A stretch of DNA of 64,000 nucleotides from Pseudomonas sp. St316 (GCF_018325905.1 NZ_AP021901.1:4960001-5024000), one strand, 5' to 3'; counted from the first letter of the stretch, positions 54,701-63,737 are shown. Notes: generated by a model not told the origin, from the sequence alone. Program-made: numbers and translations.

Positions 54701-57700
54701 TCCAGGGTCAGGTAACCGTAGGTGCCGTTGATCTGGTTGTTGAGTCCACCGACAGCGGAGGTTGAAGTGTCATTGCCGGCGCGCACGCCGATCACCATGC
54801 CGCCATCCGCGCCAAGTACGTCGTTGTCCAGCACATTGCCGTTGACCGTGCCGCCCTCCTGCACAGAGGCGAAATCGGCATGGGCGCTTGGCACGTCGTC
54901 GACGATGTCGATGACGATGGTGCTGGTGACCGTGTTGCCCAACGAGTCCGTGGCCTGGTAGGTGAAGCTTTCACTCAACACATTCGGGCCATCGTTGGCG
55001 TGGGGCGTCGTCGTGGCCGGTGAGGTCAGGGTGTAGGTGTACGAACCGTCCGGGTGGAGCAGCAACTGGCCGTAGGCGCCGCTGGCATTGCCCACCAGCG
55101 CGAAGGTCACTGCGCCAACGGCACCGCTGATAGAGCCGACAAGGCTGCCACTGGCGGTCTCGCTGGTGGCGCTCGGGGCGCTGCCGGTGACAGTACCGGG
55201 GGCCAGGTCCTGGCCGTCCTGGTTCAGGTCGAGGGCTTTTTCGTAGACGCTGATTTCGTGCTCGGGTGTGGCGACGAGGCAGACATCGTGGACATCGATG
55301 GTGATGGTGGTGGTGCTTTCGTCACCGTCGCCATCACGCACGGTGTAGGTGAAAACATCGGTCGCACCCGGGGCGCTGACGGTGTTCGGGTTGCTGTGGT
55401 AGACGGCGTTGCCATTGGCATCCAGGGTCAGGTAGCCGTAGCTGCCGTTGATCTGCGTGTTCAAGCCGCCAATCGCCGAAGTCGAGGTGTCGCTGCCTGC
55501 ACGCACACCGATCACGGCACCGCTCGCAGCCGGTCCGTCGGCACCACCTTCGTCGTTGTTCAGGACGTTGCCACTGACCGTCCCGCCCTCGTCCACCGAG
55601 GCGGAGTCGGCATGGGCGGTCGGCAAGTCGTCGACGATGTTCACGTCCAGATTGCCGTTGGCCGTGGTGCCGTTGTCATCGGTGACAACCACGGCAAATT
55701 GCTCGCTCAGGCTGTTGGCGCCGTTGGCATTTGGATGGGCTTCATTGTCCAGCAGTGTGTAGCTGTAGCTGACCACGCCCGTGGTGGCGTTGTAGCCGGT
55801 GATGGTCAGGGTGTTGCCCAATGCGGTGGTAATCGACTGTGGGAAACCCGCCGCCACACCGCCGGTGACGACGTTGATGCCACCCACGCTCAAGGTCTGC
55901 ACGCCGTCCAACGCGGTCACGGTGAAGGTGCCGCTTTGAGTCAGCGCCGATGCATCCGGGCTGCTGCCGTCGCTGAGGTTTTTCTCCTGGACCGTCAGCT
56001 CACCGCCATCGGCGTCGAGGCCGGTGATGATCACCGGGTCGTCGTTGTTGTGCACTTGCAGCACCAGGTTCGCGGTGCTGGTATCGCCGTCGGCATCGGT
56101 CAGGGTGTAGGTGAACGTCTCGCTGCCATTGCCACCACCGTGCAGGCCTTTGAAGTCGGCATCGGCGGTGTTGAGGGTGTAGGTGTAGGAACCGTCGGCG
56201 TTGAGCACCAGGGTGCCGTAAATACCGGTGAAGGTGCCGGGGGTGATTGGACCGGATGCCACATGATCGGCACCTTGGGTGTCGTTGGTCAGCACACTGC
56301 CGGTCAGGGTCAGGTGGGTTTCCGACGCGGTACTGGCGTTGCTGTCGTCCACGGCTTTCGGCAGGTCGTCGACGATGTTCACGTCCAGATTGCCGTTGGC
56401 CGTGGTGCCGTTGTCATCGGTGACAACCACGGCAAATTGTTCGCTCAGGCTGTTGGCGCCGTTGGCATTTGGATGGGCTTCATTGTCCAGCAGTGTGTAG
56501 CTGTAGCTGACCACGCCCGTGGTGGCGTTGTAGCCGGTGATGGTCAGGGTGTTGCCCAGCGCGGTGGTAATCGACTGAGGGAAACCCGCCGCCACACCGC
56601 CGGTGACGACGTTGATGCCACCCACGCTCAAGGTCTGCACACCGTCCAACGCGGTTACGGTAAAGGTGCCGCTTTGAGTCAGTGCCGATGCATCCGGACT
56701 GCTGCCGTCGCTAAGATTTTTCTCCTGGACCGTCAGCTCACCGCCGTCGGTGTCGAGGCCGGTGATGATCACCGGGTCGTCGTTGTTGTGCACTTGCAGC
56801 ACCAGGTTCGCGGTGCTGGTATCGCCGTCGGCATCGGTCAGCGTGTAGGTGAACGTCTCGCTGCCATTGCCACCACCGTGCAAGCCTTTGAAGTCGGCAT
56901 CGGCGGTGTTGAGGGTGTAGGTGTAGGAACCGTCGGCGTTGAGCACCAGGGTGCCGTAAATACCGGTGAAGGTGCCGGGGGTGATTGGACCTGAGGCCAC
57001 ATGATCGGCACCCTGGGTGTCGTTGGTCAGCACACTGCCGGTCAGGGTCAGGTGGGTTTCCGAGGCGGTACTGGCGTTGCTGTCGTCCACGGCTTTTGGC
57101 AGGTCGTCGACGATATTTACGTCCAGGTTGCCGTTGGCCGTGGTGCCGTTGTCATCGGTGACAACCACGGCAAATTGTTCGCTCAGGCTGTTGGCGCCGT
57201 TGGCATTTGGATGGGCTTCATTGTCCAGCAGTGTGTAGCTGTAGCTGACCACGCCCGTGGTGGCGTTGTAGCCGGTGATGGTCAGGGTGTTGCCCAGCGC
57301 GGTGGTAATCGACTGAGGAAAACCGGCTGCCACACCGCCGGTGACGACGTTGATGCCGCCCACGCTCAAGGTCTGCACGCCGTCCAACGCGGTCACGGTG
57401 AACGTGCCGCTTTGAGTCAGCGCCGACGCGTCCGGGTTGCTGCCGTCGCTGAGGTTTTTCTCCTGGACCGTCAGCTCACCGCCATCGGTGTCGAGGCCGG
57501 TGATGATCACCGGGTCGTCGTTGTTGTGCACTTGCAACACCAGGTTCGCGGTGCTGGTATCGCCGTCGGCATCGGTCAGCGTGTAGGTGAAGGTTTCGCT
57601 GCCATTGCCACCACCGTGCAGGCCTTTGAAATCGGCATCGGCAGTGTTGAGGGTATAGGTGTAGGAACCGTCGGCGTTGAGCACCAGGGTGCCGTAAATA

Positions 57701-59556
57701 CCGGTGAAGGTGCCGGGGGTGATTGGACCGGATGCCACATGATCGGCACCTTGGGTGTCGTTGGTCAGCACACTGCCGGTCAGGGTCAGGTGGGTTTCCG
57801 AGGCGGTACTGGCGTTGCTGTCGTCCACGGCTTTTGGCAAGTCATCAACGATATTTACGTCCAGGTTGCCGTTGGCCGTGGTGCCGTTGTCGTCGGTGAC
57901 AACCACGGCAAATTGCTCGCTGAGGCTGTTGGCGCCGTTGGCGTTTGGATGGGCTTCGTTATCCAGCAGTGTGTAGCTGTAGCTGACCACGCCTGTGGTG
58001 GCGTTGTAGCCGGTGATGGTCAGGGTGTTGCCCAGTGCGGTGGTAATCGACTGTGGGAAACCCGCCGCCACACCGCCGGTGACGACGTTGATGCCACCCA
58101 CGCTCAAGGTCTGCACGCCGTCCAACGCGGTCACGGTGAACGTGCCGCTTTGAGTCAGTGCCGACGCGTCCGGGCTGCTGCCGTCGCTGAGGTTTTTCTC
58201 CTGCAGCGATAGCTCACCGCCTTCGGCATCAAGACCCACTAACACCACCGGATCATCATTGTTATGCACCTGCAACACCAGGTTCGCCGTGCTGGTGTCG
58301 CCGTCGGCATCGGTCAGGGTGTAGGTGAAGGTCTCGGTGCCGCTTCCCCCACCGTGCAACGCGACGAATTGCGGGTCGCTGGTGTTCAGGGTGTAGGTGT
58401 ACGTGCCGTTGGGGTTGAGCACCAGGGTGCCGTAGGTGCCGGTGAACGTCCCGCCGATGATCGGCCCGCTGTCGGGACCGGTGGGGATCCGGTCGGCGCC
58501 CTGATGATCGTTGGGCAACACGTTGCCGGTGAGGGTTACCAGGGTTTCCGACGCCGTGCTGGCGTGGCTGTCGTCGATCGCCTGGGGCACGTCATCGGTA
58601 ATGTTGACGTCCAGGGTGCCGGTGGCCGTGTCGCCGTCGGTGTCGACGGCCACCACCGGGAACTGCTCGGTGATGCTGTTGGCACCGCCACCGGTAGGAT
58701 GGGTTTCATTGTCCGTCAGGGTGTAGCTGTAGCTGACCACCCCCGTGGCCGGGTCATAGCCGGTGATGGTCAACGTGTTGCCCAGCGCCGAAGTGATGGT
58801 TTGGGGGAAACCCGTGGGCACGCCGCCTGTGATCACGTTGAGGCCGCCGATGCTCAGGCTGCTCAGCCCGTCAGGCGCGGAAACCGTGAAGGTACCATTT
58901 TGCACCAGCGCCCCCGGATTGCTGGCCGTACCATCGGCCAGATTGGCTTCATTGGTGGTCAGTTCGCCGCCCTCGACATTGACCCCATCGAGGGTCACCG
59001 GGTTATCCGGTGTCACCGGCGGCACGGTTGCATTGTCGCCCGTGTTGTCCGGTTCACCGGCCAGGCGCAGCTGTGGAAACTCGGGAATCGCGTTGAACCC
59101 GGCGGTCGGAAAACCGATCTGCGGATCGACCTCCCCGCCGACTTCTTCCAGCAGCACAAAACTGTGCCCACCGCCCACGCCACCCGGGTTGCCACCCTCG
59201 GGGCCGGCGGCAGTAGCTTCACCGGTCTGGGTCGGGTCGGCACCGGCGGCGATGGCTTGCTGCAGCTTTTGCACATCGGTCAGTTGCGCGTTGCTCGGTG
59301 TCGCCGCGTCAGGCGTGTCGACATGAGGCGCATGGTTGGCGAGCAACTGCGGGGTCAGGGTCAAATTGCTTTCGCGGCCCAGGGTCAACGTCTGGCCGTT
59401 CTGCATATGAACAGCCACGGCCCCTTCGGTACCGGTGACCAGGTGTTCGCCGGCATAAAGCCGATCGCCTTCGACCAGAGGCCGCCGCAGGCCTGCGGCC
59501 GCTTCTGCGAAAACTTGCCCGACCACTTTGCTGACGATACCGATGAGCGCTGCCAT
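51712..59556 (-). CDS. Giant LapA-like RTX adhesin with retention module (2614 aa)
   Basis: Cell-surface biofilm adhesin exported by type 1 secretion. ATG 59556 is chosen because GGAGG lies 8-10 nt upstream; ATG 59562 almost touches it. Domains: N-terminal retention module (1-130; ALIGIVSKVVGQVFAEAAAG) with the LapG-type protease site T115-A-A-G; two degenerate then about 3.6 near-identical 246-residue T1SS/VCBS-like repeats (about 430-1310); two 240-residue repeats (about 1310-1795); a von Willebrand A domain (about 1808-1995) with MIDAS motif DVSGSM; a bacterial Ig-like region; RTX nonapeptides (about 2345-2470; GGAGDDLLYSGAGNDLLDGG type); and a C-terminal secretion region. In P. fluorescens Pf0-1, LapG cuts LapA at TAAG unless held by LapD under high c-di-GMP. 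Secretion genes are divergent next door. No lapD/lapG here. Confidence 0.94.
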   Translation of the reverse strand: MAALIGIVSKVVGQVFAEAAAGLRRPLVEGDRLYAGEHLVTGTEGAVAVHMQNGQTLTLGRESNLTLTPQLLANHAPHVDTPDAATPSNAQLTDVQKLQQAIAAGADPTQTGEATAAGPEGGNPGGVGGGHSFVLLEEVGGEVDPQIGFPTAGFNAIPEFPQLRLAGEPDNTGDNATVPPVTPDNPVTLDGVNVEGGELTTNEANLADGTASNPGALVQNGTFTVSAPDGLSSLSIGGLNVITGGVPTGFPQTITSALGNTLTITGYDPATGVVSYSYTLTDNETHPTGGGANSITEQFPVVAVDTDGDTATGTLDVNITDDVPQAIDDSHASTASETLVTLTGNVLPNDHQGADRIPTGPDSGPIIGGTFTGTYGTLVLNPNGTYTYTLNTSDPQFVALHGGGSGTETFTYTLTDADGDTSTANLVLQVHNNDDPVVLVGLDAEGGELSLQEKNLSDGSSPDASALTQSGTFTVTALDGVQTLSVGGINVVTGGVAAGFPQSITTALGNTLTITGYNATTGVVSYSYTLLDNEAHPNANGANSLSEQFAVVVTDDNGTTANGNLDVNIVDDLPKAVDDSNASTASETHLTLTGSVLTNDTQGADHVASGPITPGTFTGIYGTLVLNADGSYTYTLNTADADFKGLHGGGNGSETFTYTLTDADGDTSTANLVLQVHNNDDPVIITGLDTDGGELTVQEKNLSDGSNPDASALTQSGTFTVTALDGVQTLSVGGINVVTGGVAAGFPQSITTALGNTLTITGYNATTGVVSYSYTLLDNEAHPNANGANSLSEQFAVVVTDDNGTTANGNLDVNIVDDLPKAVDDSNASTASETHLTLTGSVLTNDTQGADHVASGPITPGTFTGIYGTLVLNADGSYTYTLNTADADFKGLHGGGNGSETFTYTLTDADGDTSTANLVLQVHNNDDPVIITGLDTDGGELTVQEKNLSDGSSPDASALTQSGTFTVTALDGVQTLSVGGINVVTGGVAAGFPQSITTALGNTLTITGYNATTGVVSYSYTLLDNEAHPNANGANSLSEQFAVVVTDDNGTTANGNLDVNIVDDLPKAVDDSNASTASETHLTLTGSVLTNDTQGADHVASGPITPGTFTGIYGTLVLNADGSYTYTLNTADADFKGLHGGGNGSETFTYTLTDADGDTSTANLVLQVHNNDDPVIITGLDADGGELTVQEKNLSDGSSPDASALTQSGTFTVTALDGVQTLSVGGINVVTGGVAAGFPQSITTALGNTLTITGYNATTGVVSYSYTLLDNEAHPNANGANSLSEQFAVVVTDDNGTTANGNLDVNIVDDLPTAHADSASVDEGGTVSGNVLNNDEGGADGPAASGAVIGVRAGSDTSTSAIGGLNTQINGSYGYLTLDANGNAVYHSNPNTVSAPGATDVFTYTVRDGDGDESTTTITIDVHDVCLVATPEHEISVYEKALDLNQDGQDLAPGTVTGSAPSATSETASGSLVGSISGAVGAVTFALVGNASGAYGQLLLHPDGSYTYTLTSPATTTPHANDGPNVLSESFTYQATDSLGNTVTSTIVIDIVDDVPSAHADFASVQEGGTVNGNVLDNDVLGADGGMVIGVRAGNDTSTSAVGGLNNQINGTYGYLTLDANGNAVYHSNPDAVGAAGATDVFTYTVRDADGDESTTTLTIDVHNSCLIAETDHDITVYEKALDLTQDGQDLAPGTVTGSDPSATSETASGTLVGSISGATGAVTFTLVGNASGAYGQLLLHPDGSYTYTLTSPATTMPHANDGPNALSESFTYQATDALGNSTTGNLVVSIVDDVPKAVASERSVTAVEIDSNLLIVLDVSGSMADDSGVPGLSRLDLAKQAISALLDKYDDLGDVKVQLVTFSNSATDQTSVWVDVATAKSLLSSLSAGGGTNYDAAVAAAKTAFVTSGQLTGAQNIGYFFSDGKPNSGLETGTADEAAWKAFLDANGIKHYAIGLGDGVSNDYLDPLAYDGSAHTNTNAVVVTDLNQLNSVLSGTVQGAPVTGNLLGEGGSFGADGGFVKSLVVDGTTYSYDPAANGGQGALSASGGANHGAFNTVTNTLSIATGHNGTLVVNLDTGAFSYTSQTATSTLITEHIGYTISDNDGDLAGSNLVINVVPNSPPIAVDDNIITNVLSGNIVIPGELLLGNDSDANGDPLTASPTSFNTGWTAKGGDFTGSTGTASFTGNNVQSINLSRSAFVANTASMTAMLVVSGALGMVSNNNANDEDRLNISLKQGETLTLDHNLAGGHITLEYSLNGGPFIAISDGASFTAAADGNYQIHVTNIPNPGGGNSNAAENYQLTLTVDYAGAQDKTPDYHGSYTASDNHGGSDSASVGISYQAGHTLTGTSGDDVLLAGNGDNTLNAGDGNDILSAGSGNNTLHGGAGDDLLYSGAGNDLLDGGTGNDTASYAHATAAVTVNLGLLAAQNTLGAGTDTLAGIENLLGSNFNDTLTGDGASNRINGGLGHDVLNGGGGDDLLIGGLGNNTLTGGSGADTFQWQAGNSGHDVITDFAPGVDKLDLSQLLQGENGSTASLDDYLHFSVSGSGGAVVTSIDVSAIAGATPNQTIDLAGVNLASHYGVTPGAGGIIGGADTATIINGMLNDHSLKVDTV
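54178..55617 (-). repeat. Two tandem 720-bp repeats within the adhesin
   Basis: Copies at about 54178-54897 and 54898-55617 (GGTGAAGCTT recurs at 54241 and 54961). Each encodes 240 residues, with SVxEGGTVxGNVL, TYGYLTLDANGNAVYHSNP-type and YEKALDLxQDGQDLAPGTVT motifs. The copies differ at many third positions, so they are older than the 738-bp set. Confidence 0.9.
55621..58260 (-). repeat. Near-identical 738-bp tandem repeats within the adhesin
   Basis: About 3.6 copies of a 738-bp (246-codon) unit: GGTGATGATC recurs at 56023, 56761 and 57499, and the TGTCGTTGGTCAGCACACTG segment at about 56278, 57016 and 57754. Copies are nearly identical at DNA level, mostly differing by silent changes; a diverged unit follows up to about 59000. 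Each unit encodes a T1SS-143/VCBS-like module (GVQTLSVGGINVVTGG; ITTALGNTLTITGYNATTGV). Expansion or contraction by recombination, and assembly collapse, are both plausible here. Confidence 0.93.
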
Positions 59557-60010
59557 GTGCATTTCCTCCGTTGCCGACCGCAATCGGCACCTGTCTGGGT
59601 GAAGAATCCGTCCTCAGGTCTGGCGACCAAAAAGCTGGAAAATCTGCCAGCTTTCGTGAAAGCGGAAAGTGCTGGCAATTCGCCGATACGACAAAAAACC
59701 GTCACAAAAAACCGCCTCACACATCGCCCTATCGACACTTCTTCACGTTGCTTAAAAATCTGCATGGAACTTTTATTGACGCCTAAAAGCCGTCAGAACC
59801 CGCAGATTCAAAGGCTTTCGCTTTGAACAATGTGCCGGTTTTTTTCAGGCACATAAGTTTTTTTCGGCATAAGTCTTATGAGAAATTCTTCTTAGGTTTT
59901 GCTCAGGATGTTCTTAGCTGTGTTGTTACAAGGTTGAAACGGTTTTGATCTTAAACACGTCAATATTTTGGCGACAAGCGAAGCACTACAGACCTCAGGA
60001 GATGCACCCC
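59557..60010. other. Divergent regulatory gap between adhesin and TolC-like genes
   Basis: A 454-nt AT-richer gap with no gene. It holds an 8-bp hairpin (AAAGCTGG at 59631 and CCAGCTTT at 59647) and a 7-bp hairpin (ATGTGCC at 59830 and GGCACAT at 59848, followed by a T run on the plus strand). The promoters for both the adhesin and the secretion genes must lie here, but I cannot name boxes with confidence. FleQ or c-di-GMP control would be expected by analogy with lapA. Confidence 0.6.
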
Positions 60011-61369
60011 ATGCGCGTTCTAACCCCCCTCTGCAGCGCGGTTTTGTTGGCCATGGCCTGCTCTTCTCAGGCGCAGGCCATGTCTTTGACCGAAGCGATC
60101 CAGAGCACCATTGCCACTCACCCAGAGCTGGCACAACGGGTGGACAGCCGTCTGTCGGCCAATGAAGACGTCAAGGTCGCCCGAGGGGGCTTTTTCCCGT
60201 CGGTGGATTTGAATGCCGGTTACGGCCGTGGCTATAGCGACAACACCAACACCCGGGCCTTGGGCAATCACCACACCAATATCCTGACCTACACCCAATC
60301 GGAGCTGCGCCTGCGGCAGATGATCTTTGACGGGTTCAACACTGCTAATGAAGTGGAACGTACCCAGGGCGTGGTCAATTCCCGGGCCTATTACGCCCAG
60401 GGCACCGCCCAGGATCTGGCGCTGCGCACCATTGAGGTCTACCTGGAAGTGCTCAAGCGTCGCGAGTTGGTGACCCTGGCCAAGAACAACCTGCAGGCGC
60501 ACCTGCGGGTCAACGACCAGATCGGCCTGCGCACCGAGCGTGGGGTGGGCAGCACCGCTGACTCCGACCAGTCCAATGCCCGTCGGGCCCTGGCGGAAAA
60601 CAACTACGACACTGCCGAGGTCGACCTGGCCGACGCCGAGGCGAACTTCTACAGCGTGGTTGGGCGCATGCCTGATGAACTGGAAGCGCCGCCCTCGACC
60701 AAAGGCGAAATCCCCGCCGACCTGCGCGAAGCCCAGCAAAGCATGGTGGATAACAACCCGTACCTGAAATCGGCCCAGGCCGACATACAGTCCGCCGAGA
60801 GCCAGTACGAAGTGGCGAAGTCGCCGTTCTACCCACGCTTCGACGCCGAGGCGGCGGTGGGCGCCAATAACAACATCGGTGGCGAAGAAGGCCACGACAA
60901 CAACTGGCGGGTCGGCGTGGTGATGAACTACAACCTGTTCCGCGGTGGCAGCGACAAGGCGCGACTGGCGTCCAACGCCCACCAGATCAACCAGGCCATG
61001 GACATCCGCAACAATGCCCTGCGCCAGCTCAACGAAGACACGCGCCTGGCCTGGAACGCGATGCTCAACGCGCGCAAACAGACCCCCACCGCCCGGGAAT
61101 ATGCCGAGACCACCGCCCGTGTCCGCGCCGCCTACCAGGATCAGTTCGGTCTCGGCCAGCGCACCCTGCTCGACGTGCTCGACAGCGAAAACGAGCTGTA
61201 CAACGCCAACCGTCGCTACACCGAGGTGCGTTACACCGAGGAGTACTCGATGTACCGGGTGCTGGCGAACATGGGCCTGCTGCTGCACAAACAACGGGTC
61301 GTGCTGCCGGCCGATACGGTCGCGCAGACCGAAGTCAAGAATCAGGCTCGGCTGCCGGAACTGAAGTAG
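60011..61369 (+). CDS. TolC-family outer-membrane channel of the adhesin secretion system (LapE-like)
   Basis: Outer-membrane exit duct of a type 1 secretion system, 452 residues. ATG 60011 has AGGAG about 9 nt upstream; ATG 60002 directly touches it. A signal peptide ends near AQA (about residue 23). The OEP repeats follow (SLTEAIQSTIATHPELAQRV; ARGGFFPSVDLNAGYGRGYS; the second repeat SAESQYEVAKSPFYPRFDAE) with long helical stretches. First gene of the plus-strand secretion operon, 31 nt before the ABC transporter. By analogy with LapE it partners LapB/LapC-type proteins to export the divergent adhesin. Confidence 0.93.
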   Translation: MRVLTPLCSAVLLAMACSSQAQAMSLTEAIQSTIATHPELAQRVDSRLSANEDVKVARGGFFPSVDLNAGYGRGYSDNTNTRALGNHHTNILTYTQSELRLRQMIFDGFNTANEVERTQGVVNSRAYYAQGTAQDLALRTIEVYLEVLKRRELVTLAKNNLQAHLRVNDQIGLRTERGVGSTADSDQSNARRALAENNYDTAEVDLADAEANFYSVVGRMPDELEAPPSTKGEIPADLREAQQSMVDNNPYLKSAQADIQSAESQYEVAKSPFYPRFDAEAAVGANNNIGGEEGHDNNWRVGVVMNYNLFRGGSDKARLASNAHQINQAMDIRNNALRQLNEDTRLAWNAMLNARKQTPTAREYAETTARVRAAYQDQFGLGQRTLLDVLDSENELYNANRRYTEVRYTEEYSMYRVLANMGLLLHKQRVVLPADTVAQTEVKNQARLPELK

Positions 61370-61400
61370 CCCCCTCCAAAAAAAAATGGGAGCGAACACT

Positions 61401-63560
61401 GTGACCAGCATGGAACCCGCAACCCTTGGCGCCGATCCGCGCCTGAACTTCGATGATCCCTTGCTGGACGGTCTGTTGATCCTCTGCAAACTCCATGGTG
61501 CGACGGTCAGCCGCGCCAGCCTCAGCGCCGGGCTTCCTATGGCGCACCAACGCTTGAGCCTGGACCTGCTGCCACGCGCAGCGGCCCGGGCAAGCTTGCA
61601 GGCGCGGCTGTTGCGTCGTGACCTGGAGGATATTTCGCCTCTGAACCTGCCGGTGATGCTGATCCTGGCGGGCGGCCGCTGTGCGGTACTCAGGCGCTGG
61701 GGCGAGGATGGCAAGGCGCTGATCCTACCCAGCGAAGCCGACGGCGGCGAGCAATGGGTCAGCCGCGAGGAACTGACCCTCGACTACAGTGGCCAGGCCT
61801 TGTTCGCCCGGCCGCGCCATGAACTCGAAGACCTGCGCTCGCCCCTGGTGCCGCGGGTCGAGGCGTGGTTTCGCGACACCTTGAAACTGTCGCGCTGGCT
61901 TTACAGTGACGCGATCCTGGCGAGTTTCCTGATCAACCTGCTGGGGCTGATGGTGCCGCTGTTTGTCATGCAGACCTACGACCGCGTGGTGCCGAACCAA
62001 GCCACATCCACCTTGTGGGTGCTGGCCGTGGGGCTGTTGATCGGCACCGGTTTCGAACTGGTGCTGCGGGTGGTTCGCGCCCATCTGCTGGACACCGCTG
62101 GCAAGAAAACCGACGTGATTCTCTCCGCCACCCTGTTCGAGCGCATCACCGGCATGGCGATGAAGGCCAAGCCAGTGACTATCGGCGGCTTCGCCCAGAG
62201 CATCCACGACTTCCAGGGCCTGCGCGAATTCCTCACCGCGGTGACCCTCACCAGCCTGATCGACCTGCCCTTCGCCCTGCTGATGCTGGTGGTGATCGGC
62301 CTGTTGGGCGGCTGGCTGGTGTTGATTCCGGTGGTGGCGTTTCCGATCACCATTGTCTTCGCGATGATCATCCAGGTGCGCCTGCGCGACACCGTCCAAA
62401 AAAGCCTGGCCCTGGGCGCCCAGCGCCAGGCACTGCTGATCGAAACCCTCGGAGGCTTGGAAACCCTCAAGGCCTGTAGCGCCGAAAGCGAGCGCCAGTA
62501 TCAATGGGAAAGCACCCATGGCGCGCTCACCCGCCTCGACAGCCATGCGCGCAATCTCTCGGCACTGGCGACCAATGGCACGTTGTTCCTGCAACAACTG
62601 GCCGGCATGGCGACCATCGTCGCCGGGGTCTACAGCATCATCGCCGGCAACCTCAGTGTCGGCGCGCTGGTGGCGACCTACATGCTCGGCAGCCGGGTGC
62701 TCGCCCCGCTCGGGCAGATCGCCGGGCTGATCACCCGTTACCAGCAAGCCCAGCTCACCATGCGCAGCACCGATGCCCTGATGGCCTTGCCCCAGGAGCG
62801 TGACGCCAAGCAGCGGCCCTTGGATCGCACCCAACTGCAGGGCGCGCTGGACGTCAACGGCGTGACCTTTCATTACAACGGCCAGAGCACCCCGGCACTG
62901 GCCAATATCAGTTTCAGCCTCAAACCCGGCGAACGGGTCGGGATCATCGGCCGCAGTGGCTCGGGCAAGAGCACCCTGGCGCGCCTGGTGATGGGGTTCT
63001 ATGCGCCGGAGGAAGGCCAATTGCTGCTGGACGGCCTGGACCTGCGGCAACTGGACGTCGCCGACCTGCGCCAACAGATCGGCTACGTCGCCCATGACCT
63101 GCCACTGCTGGCCGGCAGCCTGCGGGACAATCTCACCCTGGGCGCCCGCTACATCAGCGACGCGCGCATGCTGGAAGTGGCGGAACTGACCGGTGTCACC
63201 GAACTGGCGCGCCAGCACCCCCAAGGCTTCGACCGCCCGGTGGGCGAACGCGGGCAACTGCTGTCCGGCGGGCAGCGCCAGGCCGTGCTGCTGGCCCGGG
63301 CCTTGCTGCTCGACCCGCCGATCCTGCTGCTGGACGAACCCACCAGCGCCATGGACAACAGCAGCGAAGACGTCTTGCGGCAGAAGCTGCATACCCATGT
63401 ACAGGGCAAGACCGTACTGCTGGTCACCCACCGCACCTCGATGCTGAGCCTGGTGGATCGGTTGGTGGTGCTGGATAACGGCCGGATCGTGGCGGACGGG
63501 CCGAAGGAAGCCGTGATCGATGCGTTGCGTAAAGGGCGGGTGGGCTCCGCGCCGGTGTAA
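61401..63560 (+). CDS. Type 1 secretion ABC transporter/permease (LapB-like)
   Basis: Inner-membrane ATPase of the adhesin exporter. I chose GTG 61401 (GGGAG 8 nt upstream), giving 719 residues; ATG 61386 is less likely. A catalytically dead C39-peptidase-like N-terminal domain (1-130; FDDPLLDGLLILCKLHGATV, no catalytic Cys/His pair) is followed by six membrane helices (about 165-430) and an ATPase domain: Walker A GRSGSGKST (about 517), signature LLSGGQRQA, Walker B ILLLDEPTSAMD, H-loop VTHRTS. The C39-like domain binds the RTX substrate without cutting it, as in LapB/HlyB. Belongs with the TolC-like and HlyD-like neighbours. Confidence 0.95.
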   Translation: MTSMEPATLGADPRLNFDDPLLDGLLILCKLHGATVSRASLSAGLPMAHQRLSLDLLPRAAARASLQARLLRRDLEDISPLNLPVMLILAGGRCAVLRRWGEDGKALILPSEADGGEQWVSREELTLDYSGQALFARPRHELEDLRSPLVPRVEAWFRDTLKLSRWLYSDAILASFLINLLGLMVPLFVMQTYDRVVPNQATSTLWVLAVGLLIGTGFELVLRVVRAHLLDTAGKKTDVILSATLFERITGMAMKAKPVTIGGFAQSIHDFQGLREFLTAVTLTSLIDLPFALLMLVVIGLLGGWLVLIPVVAFPITIVFAMIIQVRLRDTVQKSLALGAQRQALLIETLGGLETLKACSAESERQYQWESTHGALTRLDSHARNLSALATNGTLFLQQLAGMATIVAGVYSIIAGNLSVGALVATYMLGSRVLAPLGQIAGLITRYQQAQLTMRSTDALMALPQERDAKQRPLDRTQLQGALDVNGVTFHYNGQSTPALANISFSLKPGERVGIIGRSGSGKSTLARLVMGFYAPEEGQLLLDGLDLRQLDVADLRQQIGYVAHDLPLLAGSLRDNLTLGARYISDARMLEVAELTGVTELARQHPQGFDRPVGERGQLLSGGQRQAVLLARALLLDPPILLLDEPTSAMDNSSEDVLRQKLHTHVQGKTVLLVTHRTSMLSLVDRLVVLDNGRIVADGPKEAVIDALRKGRVGSAPV

Positions 63561-63585
63561 GCCCCTCTAGCTGTCAACACAACAC

Positions 63586-63674
63586 CTGTGGGAGCAAGGC
63601 TTGCCCGCGATGCAGGCGCCTTGGTTCCAGTGAGATCGCGTTAGCTTCATCGCGGGCAAGCCTTGCTCCCACAG
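63586..63674. repeat. REPIN inside the type 1 secretion operon
   Basis: Arms CTGTGGGAGCAAGGCTTGCC (63586 on, then CGCGATGC) and CATCGCGGGCAAGCCTTGCT (63648 on, then CCCACAG), inverted with about 34 nt between. It is the same REP type that bounds the 57-bp array at 39455-39828. It lies in the 177-nt gap between the ABC transporter and fusion protein genes, so it would form a hairpin in the operon mRNA. Confidence 0.9.
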
Positions 63675-63737
63675 ATAACCCTCTCAAGCCACAGGTATGT
63701 GTTCGGCTTATTTCACTTAACTGACGGGGACCGTCCC

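Noticed and set aside
55054..59826. Long open frames on the plus strand opposite the adhesin (up to about 646 codons)
   Set aside because: They are antisense shadows of a GC-rich repetitive coding region; their products repeat with the 738-bp period, lack family resemblance and have no ribosome sites.
60020..61714. A 564-codon minus-strand frame opposite the TolC-like gene
   Set aside because: Shadow of the tolC/ABC coding region; the plus-strand frames have signal peptide, OEP repeats and matching neighbours.
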